Below the pieces are notes generated by a model. It saw only the letters and a list, made by a program, of their open reading frames with translations, was not told the origin of the DNA and ran no database searches. The position numbers were made by a program, and so were the translations under genes. A stretch of 64,000 nucleotides of DNA from Physcomitrium patens (taxonomy: Eukaryota; Streptophyta; Bryopsida; Funariales; Funariaceae): NCBI RefSeq assembly GCF_000002425.4, contig NC_037253.1:19415602-19479601 (forward strand). Direction: 5' to 3'. Below, one piece after another: positions 23,866 through 37,665 of this stretch; within the stretch, counting starts at the first letter, position 1; each line of letters opens with the position of its first letter.

Positions 23866-25068
23866 ACTTTGCGTCGGCGACAACTAATCTGAGTTCTGTG
23901 ATTTTCTGTGGGAGCATATTCCTTTAGTATTGGGAATTTCATAAGGTTCCTGCATTGTGAGACGCTGGGTCGAACTTACTGTTAGGTTTTTTGATCCTTC
24001 CGTACATAATTGAGATGGAACAAAGAGTTTCGGTTTGCATATTTGTTGTTATCACATGGGTTTGACTGGTTTGATGTTACTTTGTCATTACATTCCGACA
24101 TCCAGCGAGCGGCTTCGCATGTCTTTGAAGTTCTTTAACACCATACTAGTTTCTAGAAAAACCATATCTGAGGGAATTTATCTTGTTGATGTTTGTTTAT
24201 TCATCTTTTTTGCATTATGTGTGGATGGAACTACACTTTAGAATAGAATGTAGTGTGCCCTTCGCTGAAGCGCACAAGCTCGTAACCTAATTTGACAACC
24301 ATCATATTTTATAAAAGGTTAGCAAAGAAGTAAACCTCATGTTTTTTAAACAACAAAAGCATACAGTGGGTAATGTTTTTAGTGGATGTAAAACATTGAA
24401 TTAACACAATAAAATTCTTATAATATCTTTGTTGTTTGTAATATATTTAGCATGTTGAAATTGTGCCATTGCAAGACCCCATCTCTCCACTCTTACAGCA
24501 TACAAGCTTATGAATCTTTTCATCTGACAACAAAGGCACTGTACACAAAAAATTCTACTTGTATGAAGGTTGCACGAGGCTCAAATCTCATCACTCCATA
24601 TGGCTTGTTATCTTCACCATATGGTTCGATTTGATGCTCAAGTCTGCCACACTAAGGATCATGCACAAGCACTACGCTCCCTTACACCATCTTCTTAAAA
24701 TAGGTCTGTGAAATGCAATCTCAAAATGGACTATATTATTTGGTTGAAAGGGGCAACCACGAGGGTTACAATTACAAAGATAGAAATCATTTGCTAATTT
24801 TAATTATTTCCAACTACAGAAATAAATTTTGAGTAAAAACAACTTGGTTGCACATAGCTGACCATTTGAAAATATGATGCCAGTTTGGAAGCCTTACCAT
24901 GCTTGATCAATACACAAAATCTGCGCATGGACAAGTTCAAATGAATGATCCTAGCAATCTGCTTATAGACTGGCCAATCTGAATCCTTGCTGGCAACGCC
25001 TTCTGCTCACTGGAGGTTGACCCGAGGATGAGAGATTCCCAAAATTCATGACCGGGTTTGCCATCGCT
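23866..25068. other. Intergenic DNA; no supported gene
   Basis: The stretch lies between the right arm and the stop codon of the minus-strand VOA1-like gene. The part just below 25069 is probably that gene's 3' UTR. I recognise nothing else. Confidence 0.5.
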
Positions 25069-27683
25069 TTATGATTCCTTAGCGGTCTCAAAACGAGCAG
25101 GTGACTTGACTGCTTTCATACAGCAAATACCAGATACCAAAATAGTGATAAGCGTAAACGCCTGCATCCATCACAGATTTGCGTTAAATTTGAATCACAA
25201 CAAAAATAAAAGACTGTACTTTTAAAAATTTAGAGATAACAGAAAAAAAACTCTATTCACTGCAGGATAGTCTTACCACAAAAATCCCTTCAAGGATCAC
25301 TGCTCTACTCCTGCAAAGCGCATCACAATCTGTACTTCCAGTGCCGGAGCCTTCGAGAAGGTGACGTTCCAAAATTCCATGGTGCTTCACACTAGAAACC
25401 GATGGCTCAGAGAAATAAATAGCGACATTGCTAGTTCCAGAAGACTTCACGGTTGATAGGACCTCTTCCAATACAATCCCTGCAATGTGTAGACGCCAGA
25501 TAAAAGAAGTTAAAAATTAACTGTTTCTGTGCCAATGACAATAGATAGCTTTGTAGCCAAGCCTTCCAATCCAAGAACGTCATTGAGCATTCAGTAGAAA
25601 GTGTCTTGGTTGACAATAAAAGCCTAGATCAAAGTGAAAAATGTTTATAAACACATGTGACAAAGCAACTCCGAAACTGGTAGTGTTGCAATCCTCTCAC
25701 TGCAGTCCACAAAGCAGCAATCAATCAAAATCGCGTATCACCTTCTGAGTTGGAGACACCATCTGTGCTCCAGTGCAGTGTAGGGCTGTAGCAGATGACC
25801 ATAACATCAGTTTCTCCTTGCGCCCGAGAAGTTTTCCTTCCGAAAATGTAACCCTGCATCACAGATATATTTGAAATAAGAGGCATAGTTTTGCAACCCA
25901 AATACTGAAAATAATCTTACATGAACAATCATTTAAATGCACTAAACACCTATTGTGCTGGGCTATAAGACCATGATGTTTAAACTTTCATCACAGAGCT
26001 TCGATAGCACCAAAATACCTGAATATCAGCGACATCAGCGAGCCTTTTGACAGCATGGTCTCCGGTAGCACAAGATCCAGAAACCGCTACTACCCCAATT
26101 TTAGGAGTGGTGTCAAACTTGTTCCGAATGTTTGAGAGGAAGGACTCTGAAATTGAGGCTTTGTCACTTGCCGAAGTGACATAAGGAATTGACATTGAGT
26201 ATTTGACACCTGTGATAGATTTCTGCAATCGAGCAAATAATGATTCTTAATGTGATTTATCATAACGCTAAGCTGTTTGGAGCTCAAAAAGCGTAAAAAT
26301 GACATATCCAAGAGACACGATTCCATTCATGACACCGCTCAAAGCCTGCCCACCTGCCAACTATCTAACCAGCATAAACAACATAATAAGCACAACAATT
26401 ACCTGAAGAGTCTTCAGAACGCTAGATGATGCGCTGCGAGAAATGTCCTCGGATCTGAGCTGTTCAGGATAAGAGACTCTATGAGTGAGATAGACAGTAT
26501 ACGTAAACCCTAAATTATCAGAGGCACCTGATACATGTACCCTGCAACAGTAAAAATTCATTCAGTGCTCAAAATCCTCCCAAAAAACTAAAAATCAAAA
26601 CCAGAGAAACTCGCCTCTTTTCCGATAAACATAATAATCATCTCTGGCTTTGCTTCTTCTTGGACTTCATCCTGCAAGAACAGAATTGTATTAGAGAAGG
26701 CTGGGCAGCAACATCCGAGTGCTTGAGGCGCAATATAGACACTGTAAATAAAAATTCGTTTTTTAAGTGTCACTTCAAACCTTCAAATACCAGCCACCAT
26801 CAATCTGAACAATATATAAATAACCAGAAACAATATCTCAAAAACCACAAAGGCCCCCGCAACACCTGAAACACGTGTATTCACTTGATCAAGATGAGTA
26901 TGTAGACTTGGTGTGAACAATTCTAACAATGCTTACCTCAGTAGCTGCGCACCTTCCAAAGTCATGGAAAATTGTATCCACTAGGGTCTCGGACGTTTGA
27001 AATTCATAATTGACACGTCGATCCTGCGCAAACAAGCATCTGTGCGCAAAATCTCAACGAACACACTCTCCAAAGTACAAGTCCTGCTTAGCTTCGAGAT
27101 TTATTATCAACAAATAAAATCATCTTTCCATGCATAGGGTTCCCAAATAAAACGAAATTCACAAACCTGTGCACCGGCATTCTGAAAATTTTCGACCGAA
27201 TTATATATAAAAAAAAATGAAGATGAAAATGAAAATTGAAAATTATGAACCAAATAACGTGCACCGACCGGGACCCAGATCAAAATTATTACAACAGCAG
27301 CAAGTGTATAATTGAAACTCACCATCTGATAACCTACATGGCTAATATTCGAATCTTTTTTCTTCTTTCTTTCCCCTAAAGGCTACTTCCCAGAAGAACT
27401 AAAAAATCGCAAACCCGATACCAGACCCTGGAGACACGAAATACAAACCTACGCTCTACTTCATTCTCTTCAAAGAAAACAGAAAAGAATAGTAGCAGGG
27501 TCAATCAACGAGACAGGTCTGTAGCACCAAGCCATACCGCAGATCCGACCATATGAACGCCGGGGTGACGGTTGAGGAAGAAGACTCCACGGGAAACTCC
27601 TGAGACACAACCAAGAGCAGAGAAGCGAGACCCAGCATGAAGAACCCCACGACTCCAATCTGCATGCCCTGGCGACGCCCCAT
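25069..27683 (-). CDS. Type I membrane protein, plant VOA1/Ac45-like family (At3g13410-like)
   Basis: A signal-anchored luminal protein with one C-terminal membrane span. It resembles the conserved plant family of Arabidopsis At3g13410, which has a V-ATPase S1/VOA1-type transmembrane segment; a role as a V-ATPase assembly or accessory factor is inference. Exons (minus order): 27683-27538, 27341-27323 (19 nt), 27181-27167 (15 nt), 27023-26937, 26671-26615, 26459-26403, 26222-26019, 25853-25742, 25479-25277, 25161-25069, giving 330 aa. The N-terminus is hydrophobic (VGFFMLGLASLLLVV), followed by the family block TPAFIWS. Later blocks include MIIMFIGKE, YSMSIPYVTSA and LVSGICCM, with a span at about 296-317 and a short polar tail. 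The ATG has a good context (CAACCATGG). Intron 5 appears to be GC-AG (GAG|GCGAGT): the canonical GT alternative breaks the frame. Confidence 0.85.
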
Positions 27684-29506
27684 GGTTGCGAATCTCTCGC
27701 GAGTTGCTTCAATGCGAGAACCCTTGAGAAGGAATCAATCCCACAGATCGCAAATGAAGGCACGCAGGCAGGCAGGCAGTGCCGCGCTGCTCACACGGCG
27801 CCCTTCTCTTCTCCTGCTTTGTGCTTTCAAGCTTTCCAGTCGTCACACTCGCGACACGGAAGGATGAATAAATGAAAATCATTAAGGGATGAATGAACCC
27901 ATGGATGGATGGATTCATTTTTGGATGAATGTATTTCGGTATCAGCGCTGTTTGATCGCAAGTGCCGCCGTTTGTTACGTTGTTCTTGGAAATTTATCCC
28001 ATATTGCAATTGGGTGTTTTGATTTTGGCATACTTTCATTGTAGATTAGTTTGGAATACCTTTTTTATATTATTTTTTAGAATTTTATAGAATTTCTTTT
28101 GTTGAAGAAAATTGAAGGTAAGAAAAAAAATATAAAAAAATGGTTGTTGTTGTTGTTGAGTGACACGTTTTTGAACTTAGCATACATAAATGAAAACTAC
28201 TTTTGTAAAATTTGAGAAATAAGGTGTATATTATTATTTTGAATTTTTCTAAATATATGCATTGTTAAAATTAAAAATATTATCTCTTAAAAAATGATCA
28301 ATAGGAATTAGATGTTCACTAATCATTTTTGAATATATTATGATGAAGTATAGTACAAGTAATTGTAAATCTGTCATTAATTTTAATTGCATAACAATTA
28401 GATTTTAAATTTTAAAACCACAATGATTTTATGCAAGTTTTTGTTATTTCTAAAAACAAGTAGTAGAAAAGTAGCTCCACTTATAAAGATACAACAATAA
28501 AAATAAATTGTGAATTTTAGTCATTACATTTACAGTTTTTTACGTTTAAAATCTATTTTGGAATCTATTTTTTGCTATATTTTACAATGAGTCTATGGTT
28601 AATTAATTTTTAATAAAATAAAATAAAATATGATTACAAAATTATAATGGTATTTTAAGGTTTTTATTTGCCTATTTATTTTGCCAATATTTAACATGCT
28701 CTAAAAGTTAAATTTTCCTATTAATAATTTATAAAAATTATAAAAATAAAAAATAATATAATCTTAAATCATCAAATTTTTATTTTTAAAGGATAACAAT
28801 AAGGAAAATAAAATATTAAAAATATTATTTTATAAGAATACTAGAAGATTATAAGAATAAAAAATAAAAACAATGATTTTTACTTGAATCAATCTACAAC
28901 TCATTAAAAATTATTTGAAACCTTGCTGAGAATAAATATATACATGGGTTGAAATCCAATGTTTTTAAATAGAGAGTTGCTTAGTTGTTCATGTGGATAA
29001 ACAATTATCCAAATTTGATGATGAAATGAAACATTTTATATAATCCAAGCATACAAAGACTATCTTAAATGGCATATGTTTAAAGTTATTAAAGGTCAAC
29101 TATGATAATACATCATGACATGGCACCAAGTTATGTAAAGCATAATATTATGCTCTTAATAATTAGATATTATTATATATATTTTAAAATAAATAAATAA
29201 ATATATATATATATATATTAAGATCTTAATAAGTTTATAAAGTGGTTGGAGATAAAGTGGTTGGAGAGTATGTTTTATGTTTCTAAATTAGAATATGAGA
29301 TTCTAACCTTTGATGGTAGATTCTTGTACTTGTTCTTCATTTATAATTTGGAATTTGACTTGCTCCTTCTCATGCCATAAAAATCTTTGAGTGTAAATTT
29401 AACATGTCTTAGATCTTTTTTAGGCCAATTTATAGAACTTATTAGTTAATTTGTATATTAAAATTACTTCTATAAGTTTTGGTTGTAATTATTGATGTTG
29501 TTTTTT

Positions 29507-29550
<44 letters not shown>

Positions 29551-32500
29551 ATATTGACGTATAAAAATTGAATAGAATTTATATAAAGATTGTATTCAAA
29601 GTCTTTGATATAATTTCTTTGTTTTGTAATTTCTTTGTAATGTCTTTGTTTTGGAACAAAATTTGATTCTAAATTTAATTATCTAATGTTTGTCTAGCTA
29701 TTGTCTATTGTATCATTTAAGTAATTGGATCTATTGTATCTTAAATTTGAAAAATATTAGTAAATTCAAATTTTCTAAAATAATTTCTTTGAATATTCAT
29801 CTCTTTAATAAAGTATTAAGACCTATCTTTGATCTAGTAAGTCAAGTCTTCTATTAAAAAATGCATTGGCTTCTTATAGCCTATAAAACTCTTCTTTATG
29901 CAAAGTTTATTTTTATTTTTTTATTTGTTTTACCTTTCTTTCTTCTTCCCCATAAGAAGTTCTTTGGTAAAATGCCAATTGGTTTTTTTTAACCTTAAGT
30001 GAGGCATTTTACAACATGACAAAGAGGATTATAGAAACCATAATAACAAAATTAACTATTAGAATTTGGCTTGTTAGACTCAATCTTATAGAATACCAAT
30101 ATTTGAGTTTGTTTTGAATTTCATAATTTAAGAACTTGTCAATATATCTTCAATTCATCTAAATTGTATTATAAGTCATATTTTTCTATTCATATTTACA
30201 ATACTACTAAATTATTTTAATTTATTTTGAACCTAAAATCCTATTAAATATGCTCAACTTATCATCAATTGTGTCAAGAATATATTCATATACTTTGTAA
30301 ATGTTTCCAAATCATCTACATATTAACTAATGATTAAATATCCTTGTTTTTTTTGGAAGATTGAGTCTTTTGATTTGGAATTGATTTTTGACACATTTGA
30401 AGTAAACATAAATGGAACAAAATGGCATCTTCAAGATATTTTCTTTTGAATTTGAAATTTTTTGAAAAAAAATTCATCCATATTAATTATCTATTATCTA
30501 TTAAATAACATTTTAGTCACACAAATAAAATGAATGTGCCAATATCTAATGTAGCCATTGGATTAAATACAAAATGCCAACAATTAATATCAAATGTTGT
30601 AATAAAACTTAGATTGAGAGGTAAGAAGTCTTGCTTTGTCTTCTTTGTCTATTAGACTCCCTCATGGGCAAGCATTACATGGCCTAATATGCACCAAAAA
30701 GGTAGAAAGATTAATTGGAGAAAAATAATTAATTGGCTTAAATATTTAATCTTGTCACTTAGTTCATAAAAGACATGACATTGAGTTGCGTATCAGTTTA
30801 GTAAGACTTTTTCAGACACAGACCTCACTGCAAGTAGAACAAGATTTATTGCAGAGTAGTGTATTTTAAATGGACTGCATGCACTAAGAGGTGCAAGCAC
30901 ATACTACTTTTGTTTCACCTTGATCAACTCCTCCAAATCAGTTAATTGTATAGATTTGCACTAAATAGTCACAACAATTAATTCTCAGAGCTCCACTGCA
31001 AAATCACAGTGCCACTATTGCAATGCCAGGATTGATGGGGTAAAATGAAGTATGCCAATTCAAACATCTTCTCGAGCTCTGCCACAAATATTCAACATTG
31101 AAAACTACAATTGCTTCACAAGAATCAAGGACAAATTCTTTAGAAGTAGTGAGAGTCTTGATTGCCTGCTCAATGAAGGAGATTTCAGTCCTTGGGATGA
31201 CTATGTGTGGTCAAGGATGTCCATTGGCCATACTTTAGCAGCCTTTTCATTTGGGCTGAAGTTCCATATCCTATGTGAACCTTGCATTGGCAACCCCCTA
31301 TCAACACAACCCAGCATCCACTGTGAGCTCAGGTGAAACATGAATATTGAGCACATTATTTGTACCTAGAAAGGATGAGCCCTTGAAATAGAGACTTCCA
31401 CGCCGCTAAGGAGTTAAGTGTACTTGTACATTCAGCGTTTAATGGATTGAAAGACAGAATAGGGCTTACTTTTCATAAGCCAGCATCGTGAGATCACTAG
31501 ATACCTTTCCAAATGCAGCATCTACTGCAATGATGTGGCACCTCCCATCTTCCTGTATACATCGAAGATTTCTGTTCGTGATAACTGAATGAGGAAGATT
31601 CACTGCAGCATATCGTTCCGACATCGAACCTCAGACCCGACATATGAGAGAAACGTTGAAGAAAAAATATAAGAACATGTAATACATTGCTTTTTATAGA
31701 TTTTGCAGCAACTACCACACGTATCCTTGCATTTCGTCGAGATTAATTCTTAAAATCTACTGGAGAGTGCATGCCAACAGTAAGAATCTTGTTTGCAACG
31801 ATATAAGGAAACCGAGCAAACAATTTTCATCACTCTCGTGCAACTAGTGTTTACAGCACACTCAGGATCTCAAAAAAAAGGTTTCAATATCCTATGTATC
31901 CCTGCTCGAATCTGGTTTGTATAGGAAAGCGTTCACGAGCGTTTCAATATGGAAATGCAAGCCCTAGCCAAGACCTGAACTAAAGCCAAAGTTAGTATTC
32001 CGCATGAAACATTCAATTATGGTTGCTCTGACATTGATGAAATGATCATGGCATTTACAAATACAATTGCTGAAAGAGACGAACGTGGTTGTGATGTGTA
32101 TCAAATAGCAGGCACTTCAATCATGCATCTGCAACAGCCTCGTCAAGAACATGCTTCGAATTCTCCTCGCACATCATTTCCTTCTCTCAGTCGATATTTC
32201 CGCCAGCTATACCATAAACAGCGTGCCTGATCCAGTAAGGTAACGAAATATAAATCATAGTTTAACATGCTGGAGTGTAGCTGCATAAAGGTCTCATGAA
32301 CAGTAAAAAAGAAAGGATTCCTGTACTTTCGTACCATCCATCAAAAATCAACGGGAATGTTTTTCGAGAAATGAGATTCTATATTCTACGTAGTGCATTT
32401 TCGAAAAGTAAAGAAGACCAAGCAAAGCCAAATATTACATCCAAAGTAAAGCACAATGGGCAGGTCATACCTTGTTAACATAAAGCCTTCACGGATCTCT

Positions 32501-32559
32501 GGAGTAAAAAACCTACAACAGTTATAGCAATCAAACTCGTTGCATGGCTTCCAAATAAA
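27684..32559. other. Intergenic, mostly very AT-rich DNA
   Basis: The first 250 bp are the likely promoter/5' UTR of the VOA1-like gene. From about 28.0 to 31.0 kb the DNA is strongly AT-rich with simple repeats, including a (TA)n tract at 29509-29548 and a shorter one near 29190-29218. From 31.0 to 32.5 kb composition returns to normal. This part may include the 3' UTR of the minus-strand MurG gene, but no coding exon is recognisable. Confidence 0.5.
29509..29548. repeat. (TA)n microsatellite, about 20 units
   Basis: An uninterrupted alternating TA tract in AT-rich intergenic DNA. Confidence 0.9.
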
Positions 32560-34481
32560 TCATGATGCCAAGGAGAGCACATGTTTGGCGAGCTGCTGTG
32601 CTGCATCTGGTGCTGCCATACGTAGTGCAGCATTTTGCATCCTCCTCTGTTCTGCATTGTCTCCTGTAATGAGACAAAGTCAATATATCTGGACTATATT
32701 GGGAATGCTGCAAGAAGCACCTGGCATTTGGCATTCGAATGTTTCCCCTAATTAATAACATTAAAATAGTTGAAAATAAAACAAATCTAACAAAGAATAA
32801 TGTAGAGGGGATCTCAGTAGAATTATGCAACAAACAGGAGAGGTTCATGAAACATAAAGCAGCAAGAGGAGTTATACGCGGCACCTAGAATGTTCAGAAT
32901 CACTGTCGCAAGTCTTTCTGCAACAAGATCCCTCTCTGGTAGGATAGTAGCAGCACCACCCTCAGCCATGGCCCGTGCATTCTTCATTTGATGATCTTCA
33001 GCTACAGAGGTGGCCGGAATCTGACAGCATCTACCAATTCTTAGAGCATTATTTTTTCCCTGAGTCACAAGCCCATAGGTATACATTGCCACAAGCCAGA
33101 ACAGATAACAGCGAAGAATTCTGTCTCTACGTAACTCATTTCTAGAATTGGTTCACTCTTGTTACCCCATAAATATACATGTCTGAGCACAAACCAGAAT
33201 GGCCGGCGTAGCTGTGACCAGCAACTCGCTGCAGGTTATTGCACCCGCCCTTGCTACAACAATATCCGCAGCAGCATACATCATCTCCATGGCGTCTACA
33301 TATCTGCCAACCACCCAGACAAGGAACCAGTCAACTCCTTTGATTTCGGAAACGACACAAAATTGCTTTGCAGAACTACAGCTACGGGTTTATCCTACCG
33401 TTATAACTTATCAACAACGGACAGTACTTGGTTGCAACTGTTCAAAGATTGTTGTAAATACAAGGACCTAACGAAAACATGAAGAGGAAGGTGCAGAGGT
33501 TCACGGTAAGAGAGCTAATCGTGGATGGCTGCCGACTCTCCTCATTGTAGAATCGTAATTGATTGTCCCTGTCTGCCAGATAATGTACCTCCCACGCTTC
33601 TGCTCCAACAGGGATGAAGCAATTTCTGCCATCGTCTCGTTGATAATACGTGCTCCAAGTGAACCCCCCATCACGACAACCACCTCCAGATCCTCATGGC
33701 CATCCACATTTAGATCCCCAAAAAAGTAACGTAATGCAGACAATCGATCAATACGCTGCTGGAGCACTCTCCTGGTGGGGTTTCCGATAAAGACACATTT
33801 CTGCTTTGGGAAGTAGGAGGTAGCAGCCGCAAAAGCTATGAATATGACCTTCGCAACTCTACCAAGGATGCGGTTGGTCACTCCCGCATATGCATTTTGC
33901 TCCTGAATGGCAACCGCGGTTCCAGCCAGCGCGGCCATGAGACACAATGGACCTGCGACATAGCCCCCTGTTCCAACCACCACATCCGGTCTAAATTTGC
34001 GTACTATTCTCCACGACATCCACAAACAGAGAAGCAAGCGGAACGGTAAGAGTACATTTGCCAAGCTCCAAAATGGCCGCCGTATCGCCACAGCAGGAAT
34101 TGGAGAGATTGGAAAGCCTGCTTTGGGAACTGCAACCCACTCCATGCGCTCTATGGTACCCACAAACTCAATTTCAGCTGCTGGATTCAACATCTTCACT
34201 TCGTCAGCAATTGCGAGAGCTGGGTATACATGACCCCCTGTACCACCCGCAGCAAACATAATCCTAGGTCCTGCTCGCACAGTCTCCCCACTATTCTCAT
34301 TCCCAACCGATGCACAAACGCCCCTCGATCGCAGCTTCAAAACCAACGGCCACGACATTAAAATTGCACTACCCCCTTGCTTTCGAGCTTGAAATGATAC
34401 ACACAGGGAGCTACATTCTGCTCCACGTTCTGGAGCAAATCGGAGCGAACCAAAACTTGCCCGCGACAACAACGTCATCAT
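32560..34481 (-). CDS. MurG: Plastid-targeted MurG: lipid II synthase (N-acetylglucosaminyltransferase)
   Basis: MurG adds GlcNAc to undecaprenyl-PP-MurNAc-pentapeptide (lipid I) to make lipid II, the last cytoplasmic-side step of peptidoglycan synthesis. In mosses Mur homologues act in the chloroplast. Exons (minus order): 34481-33505, 33303-33195, 33020-32885, 32663-32560, joined in phase to 441 aa. Bacterial MurG has about 355, so about 70 extra N-terminal residues rich in S, R and A fit a transit peptide. Motifs: GGTGGH (79-84) near the start of the enzyme part, QEQNAYAG, GNPTRR, GGSLGAR, and in exon 2 the ARAGAITCSEL block holding the conserved Glu, followed by DHQMKNA. All are placed as in bacterial family GT28 enzymes. 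I chose the ATG at 34481; an in-frame stop lies about 40 bp upstream at 34518-34520. The final exon (35 codons) encodes a helical tail. Confidence 0.93.
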
Positions 34482-37400
34482 GTCCAACACCACCCGGCGA
34501 ATTGATTGTCCGTGCCACTACAAATCGACGTCAGAACAAGCAGTTCCTTACTGAAATGGACGAAAGAAGGCTACTCTTGCACTGACACCCGGATCATCAA
34601 TCTGCCATCAAAACAAGTCGAAAGAAACATCATAAACGAATGGTGAAATTCTCCCGGGCGCCCTAAACCCCTAAAAGCGCCATTGCCATGCTCAGGCTCA
34701 AAATGCAAACCCCCCTGTTGATTTACGAACTAGGCCGGATAAGGCCCAAGTGAACAAGCCCAGGCGGGATTGCTCCCTGCAATGTCGCCTTGTCAGCACT
34801 TAGAGGATTTCTCGTGGTCATTACAAGAGAAATTAACCAGGTACGTGAATTAAAACGTAGGGGAGGGCATGAAAAAATTTCCAAAATTCGTCGGAAGATT
34901 GGGTCTTGTGACATTGAAGTTCTGCCATGGAGAGCTATGTGGCCAACAGTTTATTGTAAACTTTCTTCGTGTTGAAGGCCTGTGTGGGCTGATTGTTGGG
35001 CATACATGACACTAGGAAAAGAATACTCGGAAATCATTAGGGCTAGGGCTATGGCTAGGATTGTTGTGGGGATTGTGGAGATCTCGAGGCGATCAAGGTT
35101 ATGGCAGAGTTGGAGAAGCAAGCGTGAAAGGGTATCTAAAAATGTGGAGCTACGGCTAAAAAGATTGCCAGGGTGATACCCCGAGGTCCTGCCTGATGCG
35201 TTCACTGGGAACGATCTGTGTGGCGATGGTGGCCCCGGTATTGCCAAGATCTCGTTATTACGTTTCTTTGCATGCGCGCGATGGATTCTACCTCTGCATG
35301 GATCATAAGTTGGGCGTTTTCATTGTTGGGTTCACATTGCGTATGATTTAGGTCTATTGGAGATGTATTTGAGGGAGCCTTGCTTTAGATTAGGTGCTGC
35401 TAATAGAGCCGAGGTTGTTCCAGGAATTGGGTCCCTCAACATTTCGGACGGTGTTTCCAAGACAATTCTGAGCATTGTGCGGTTTTAAACTTCAGGAGCA
35501 TTTACCTGTGGAGTTTTTGCAAGTGAGAGGTATGAAAGCCTGTTTGCCAACTCTTACTCAGGTGATGGAATCGCCTGTGAGTGTTGATGTCGTTCAGCAA
35601 TCCAGCAATGGTTGAAAAGCTCGAAAGAAACGCATTGACGAAATTGAAGAAGATGTGAATTTGATCAGCTACACGATGCAAGAGGGGTGCCCTGGTGAGT
35701 CCATGAGGGCAAACATCAGACATGCCGGGTGAGGATGGTGCCTCCTCAATTACGGCTTTCAAGACCGAATACGATGTCGATGACTCAGGATAGAGATTTT
35801 CAGATAAGATTATTGGAAATGATCTTGTTGATGCAGACAAGCTTGTGTGAGTTGATGGTTGCCAATCCCGCATTTGAGCAGCAGCAAATCAACTAAAATC
35901 CCCTTGATATTGGTTTCTTTTTCGTCACGTGCAAGTTTGACCACTTTGTGCAAGCCTAGTAAATGCTGCGAAGATTAGGCCGCCAATGCGTCTGTCCCGC
36001 AGGCGTGAAATTACGGAAACCGTGGCATTGGGTGCATGAATGCTTTTTTCCTTGTGGTTTCCTGTTTGTCAAAAAGTCTGAATATGATAATCCTCGTATC
36101 ATGTACTGCCCTGATCAAGTTTGTTGGCTCGCATGATGCTTGGATTGCTGCTGTTTACAAGGTAGTCTAACAGTTCTGATTGCAGAGCCTAAAGTTGATC
36201 GTTGCTTAGCCTGAAGTGCTTTCTATTTGAAAAGCCGTACGATTGGTTTCCGCAGTATTGTTCGTTGCGCAAATAAACTCCAGCAGACGATCTTGAGATC
36301 ATTTGAGTGAAGGATATAAACCTTTCATTAACATCAATGTTACTTGCGTCCACCCTTTTCGTTTCGAACTCTCTTGATGGCGAGAAAAGTAGAGAAGTGG
36401 TACTCGTGAATAGAGTTAGTCAATCGCTTATCACGAACCAGACGACGATCGGAGTTGAATTGGGCACTTGTTAAGAGAGCAGTCTGTTGACTGTAGCAAT
36501 CGACATCTTCCAGGTAGTGAAGTTTTAAATTTCTAATGTCAAGTCTACACAAAGTAGTAACCCAGGGAATCTAAGTTCAGGCAAATGGGAGATAGCTTTT
36601 TACTACCAGCGCGGCCTTGAGCAATGGAACATGTTACGGGCAGACAATTACAATTACATGTTGGCTTGCGCTGCGTGTATTGCTAACAGTTGGCCAAACG
36701 CTTATGCATGTTCGTGACATATGTCCAAATAGCAAGACTCCATTCAGAGTTCGAGTCGTAGTAAACCCGGACATTCATGTAAAAGCACTACCGACTACAT
36801 GACACCCTTTCAGAGCTCAGATCCGAAAAGATGAGCGCACATCTAGTAATAAAGCTACTAGGTTTGAGCATGTTGTGTAGTTAAAAGGTTGAGAAGCTTG
36901 CTATGGTCAAGCAGGGTATGAAATCTTTCCGACCTGGACACACACGATACACTACCGTGGTACACTGGTCAATGGGCTGGAGTCTTACACCTCCAATCGC
37001 GTCTAGAAAGTCAAGCTGCGACCACCAATTGAAGAGTGTTTCTTCCCTGGATTGAAAGTTTATCAGCCTCATTAAGACTCAACACTGTGTTGCGCGGATG
37101 CTGAAGACATACCTTAGGAATATGCGACTGGCAGCTATGAGGTAGAAGCAATCGGATACGATCCACACCTAACCTAAGAGCGTAAGAGAAGGAACATGCT
37201 GTGCCATGAGGAACACTTCACGCAATTGTTGAGTCGGTTGCTTTTTCATCACGTTTGTTGCTTGGCGAATTGGGATAATCGCAATCGTCTTGTGATATGC
37301 AGAGAGATGTCGTTGCCGCGTCTTCTTATTCACATTTTGTAGATCTCGAGGGCGTAATCTGGCTAATACCGGTCTGCTCTTGTTCAGACTGCTGTGCCTG

Positions 37401-37665
37401 CGATGCGATACCTTCGGTTGAAGAGATTTTTTTTAGTATTTGCTTCAATTGAGCAACAATATTGTATTGCCAGCGATGTCGTCCCTGACGTGAGTGATCG
37501 AGTCAATCAGCTGCGTGTAGAGTAGGTATTCCTGTGGGTTCGACGATGTGTTGGAAGAAAGAAGAATAGGGTTTGTTGGAGCGGAAGTTTGTCGACGGAT
37601 AGGGTAAAGTGGATTTGTGGATACAGGTCTATGCAGTTGCAGGAAGTAATTCGAGTGTGGTGAGT
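34482..37665. other. Intergenic region between divergent MurG and RABC genes
   Basis: It includes both promoters. Just upstream of MurG there is a telo-box-like CCCTAAACCCCTAA (34661-34674). Between about 35.1 and 35.9 kb the plus strand has normal base composition and fragmentary coding-like frames that I cannot assign to a family; it may be a relic. A 5' UTR intron for the RABC gene is possible (acceptor-like TTGCAG at 37636-37641). Confidence 0.45.

Noticed and set aside
26460-26539. Alternative in-frame upstream extension of a VOA1-like exon (SGASDNLGFTYTVYLTHR...)
   Set aside because: It inserts residues absent from the family between MFIGKE and LRSEDISR, and no GT donor upstream gives a compatible phase.
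34482-34493. GTG start for MurG at 34493
   Set aside because: A nuclear plant gene should start at ATG; the first in-frame ATG after the upstream stop is at 34481.
37609-37665. N-terminal extension of the Rab frame upstream of 37666
   Set aside because: RABC proteins start close to the conserved FK(I/V)LL strand, and the extension shows no Rab homology; it is more likely 5' UTR.
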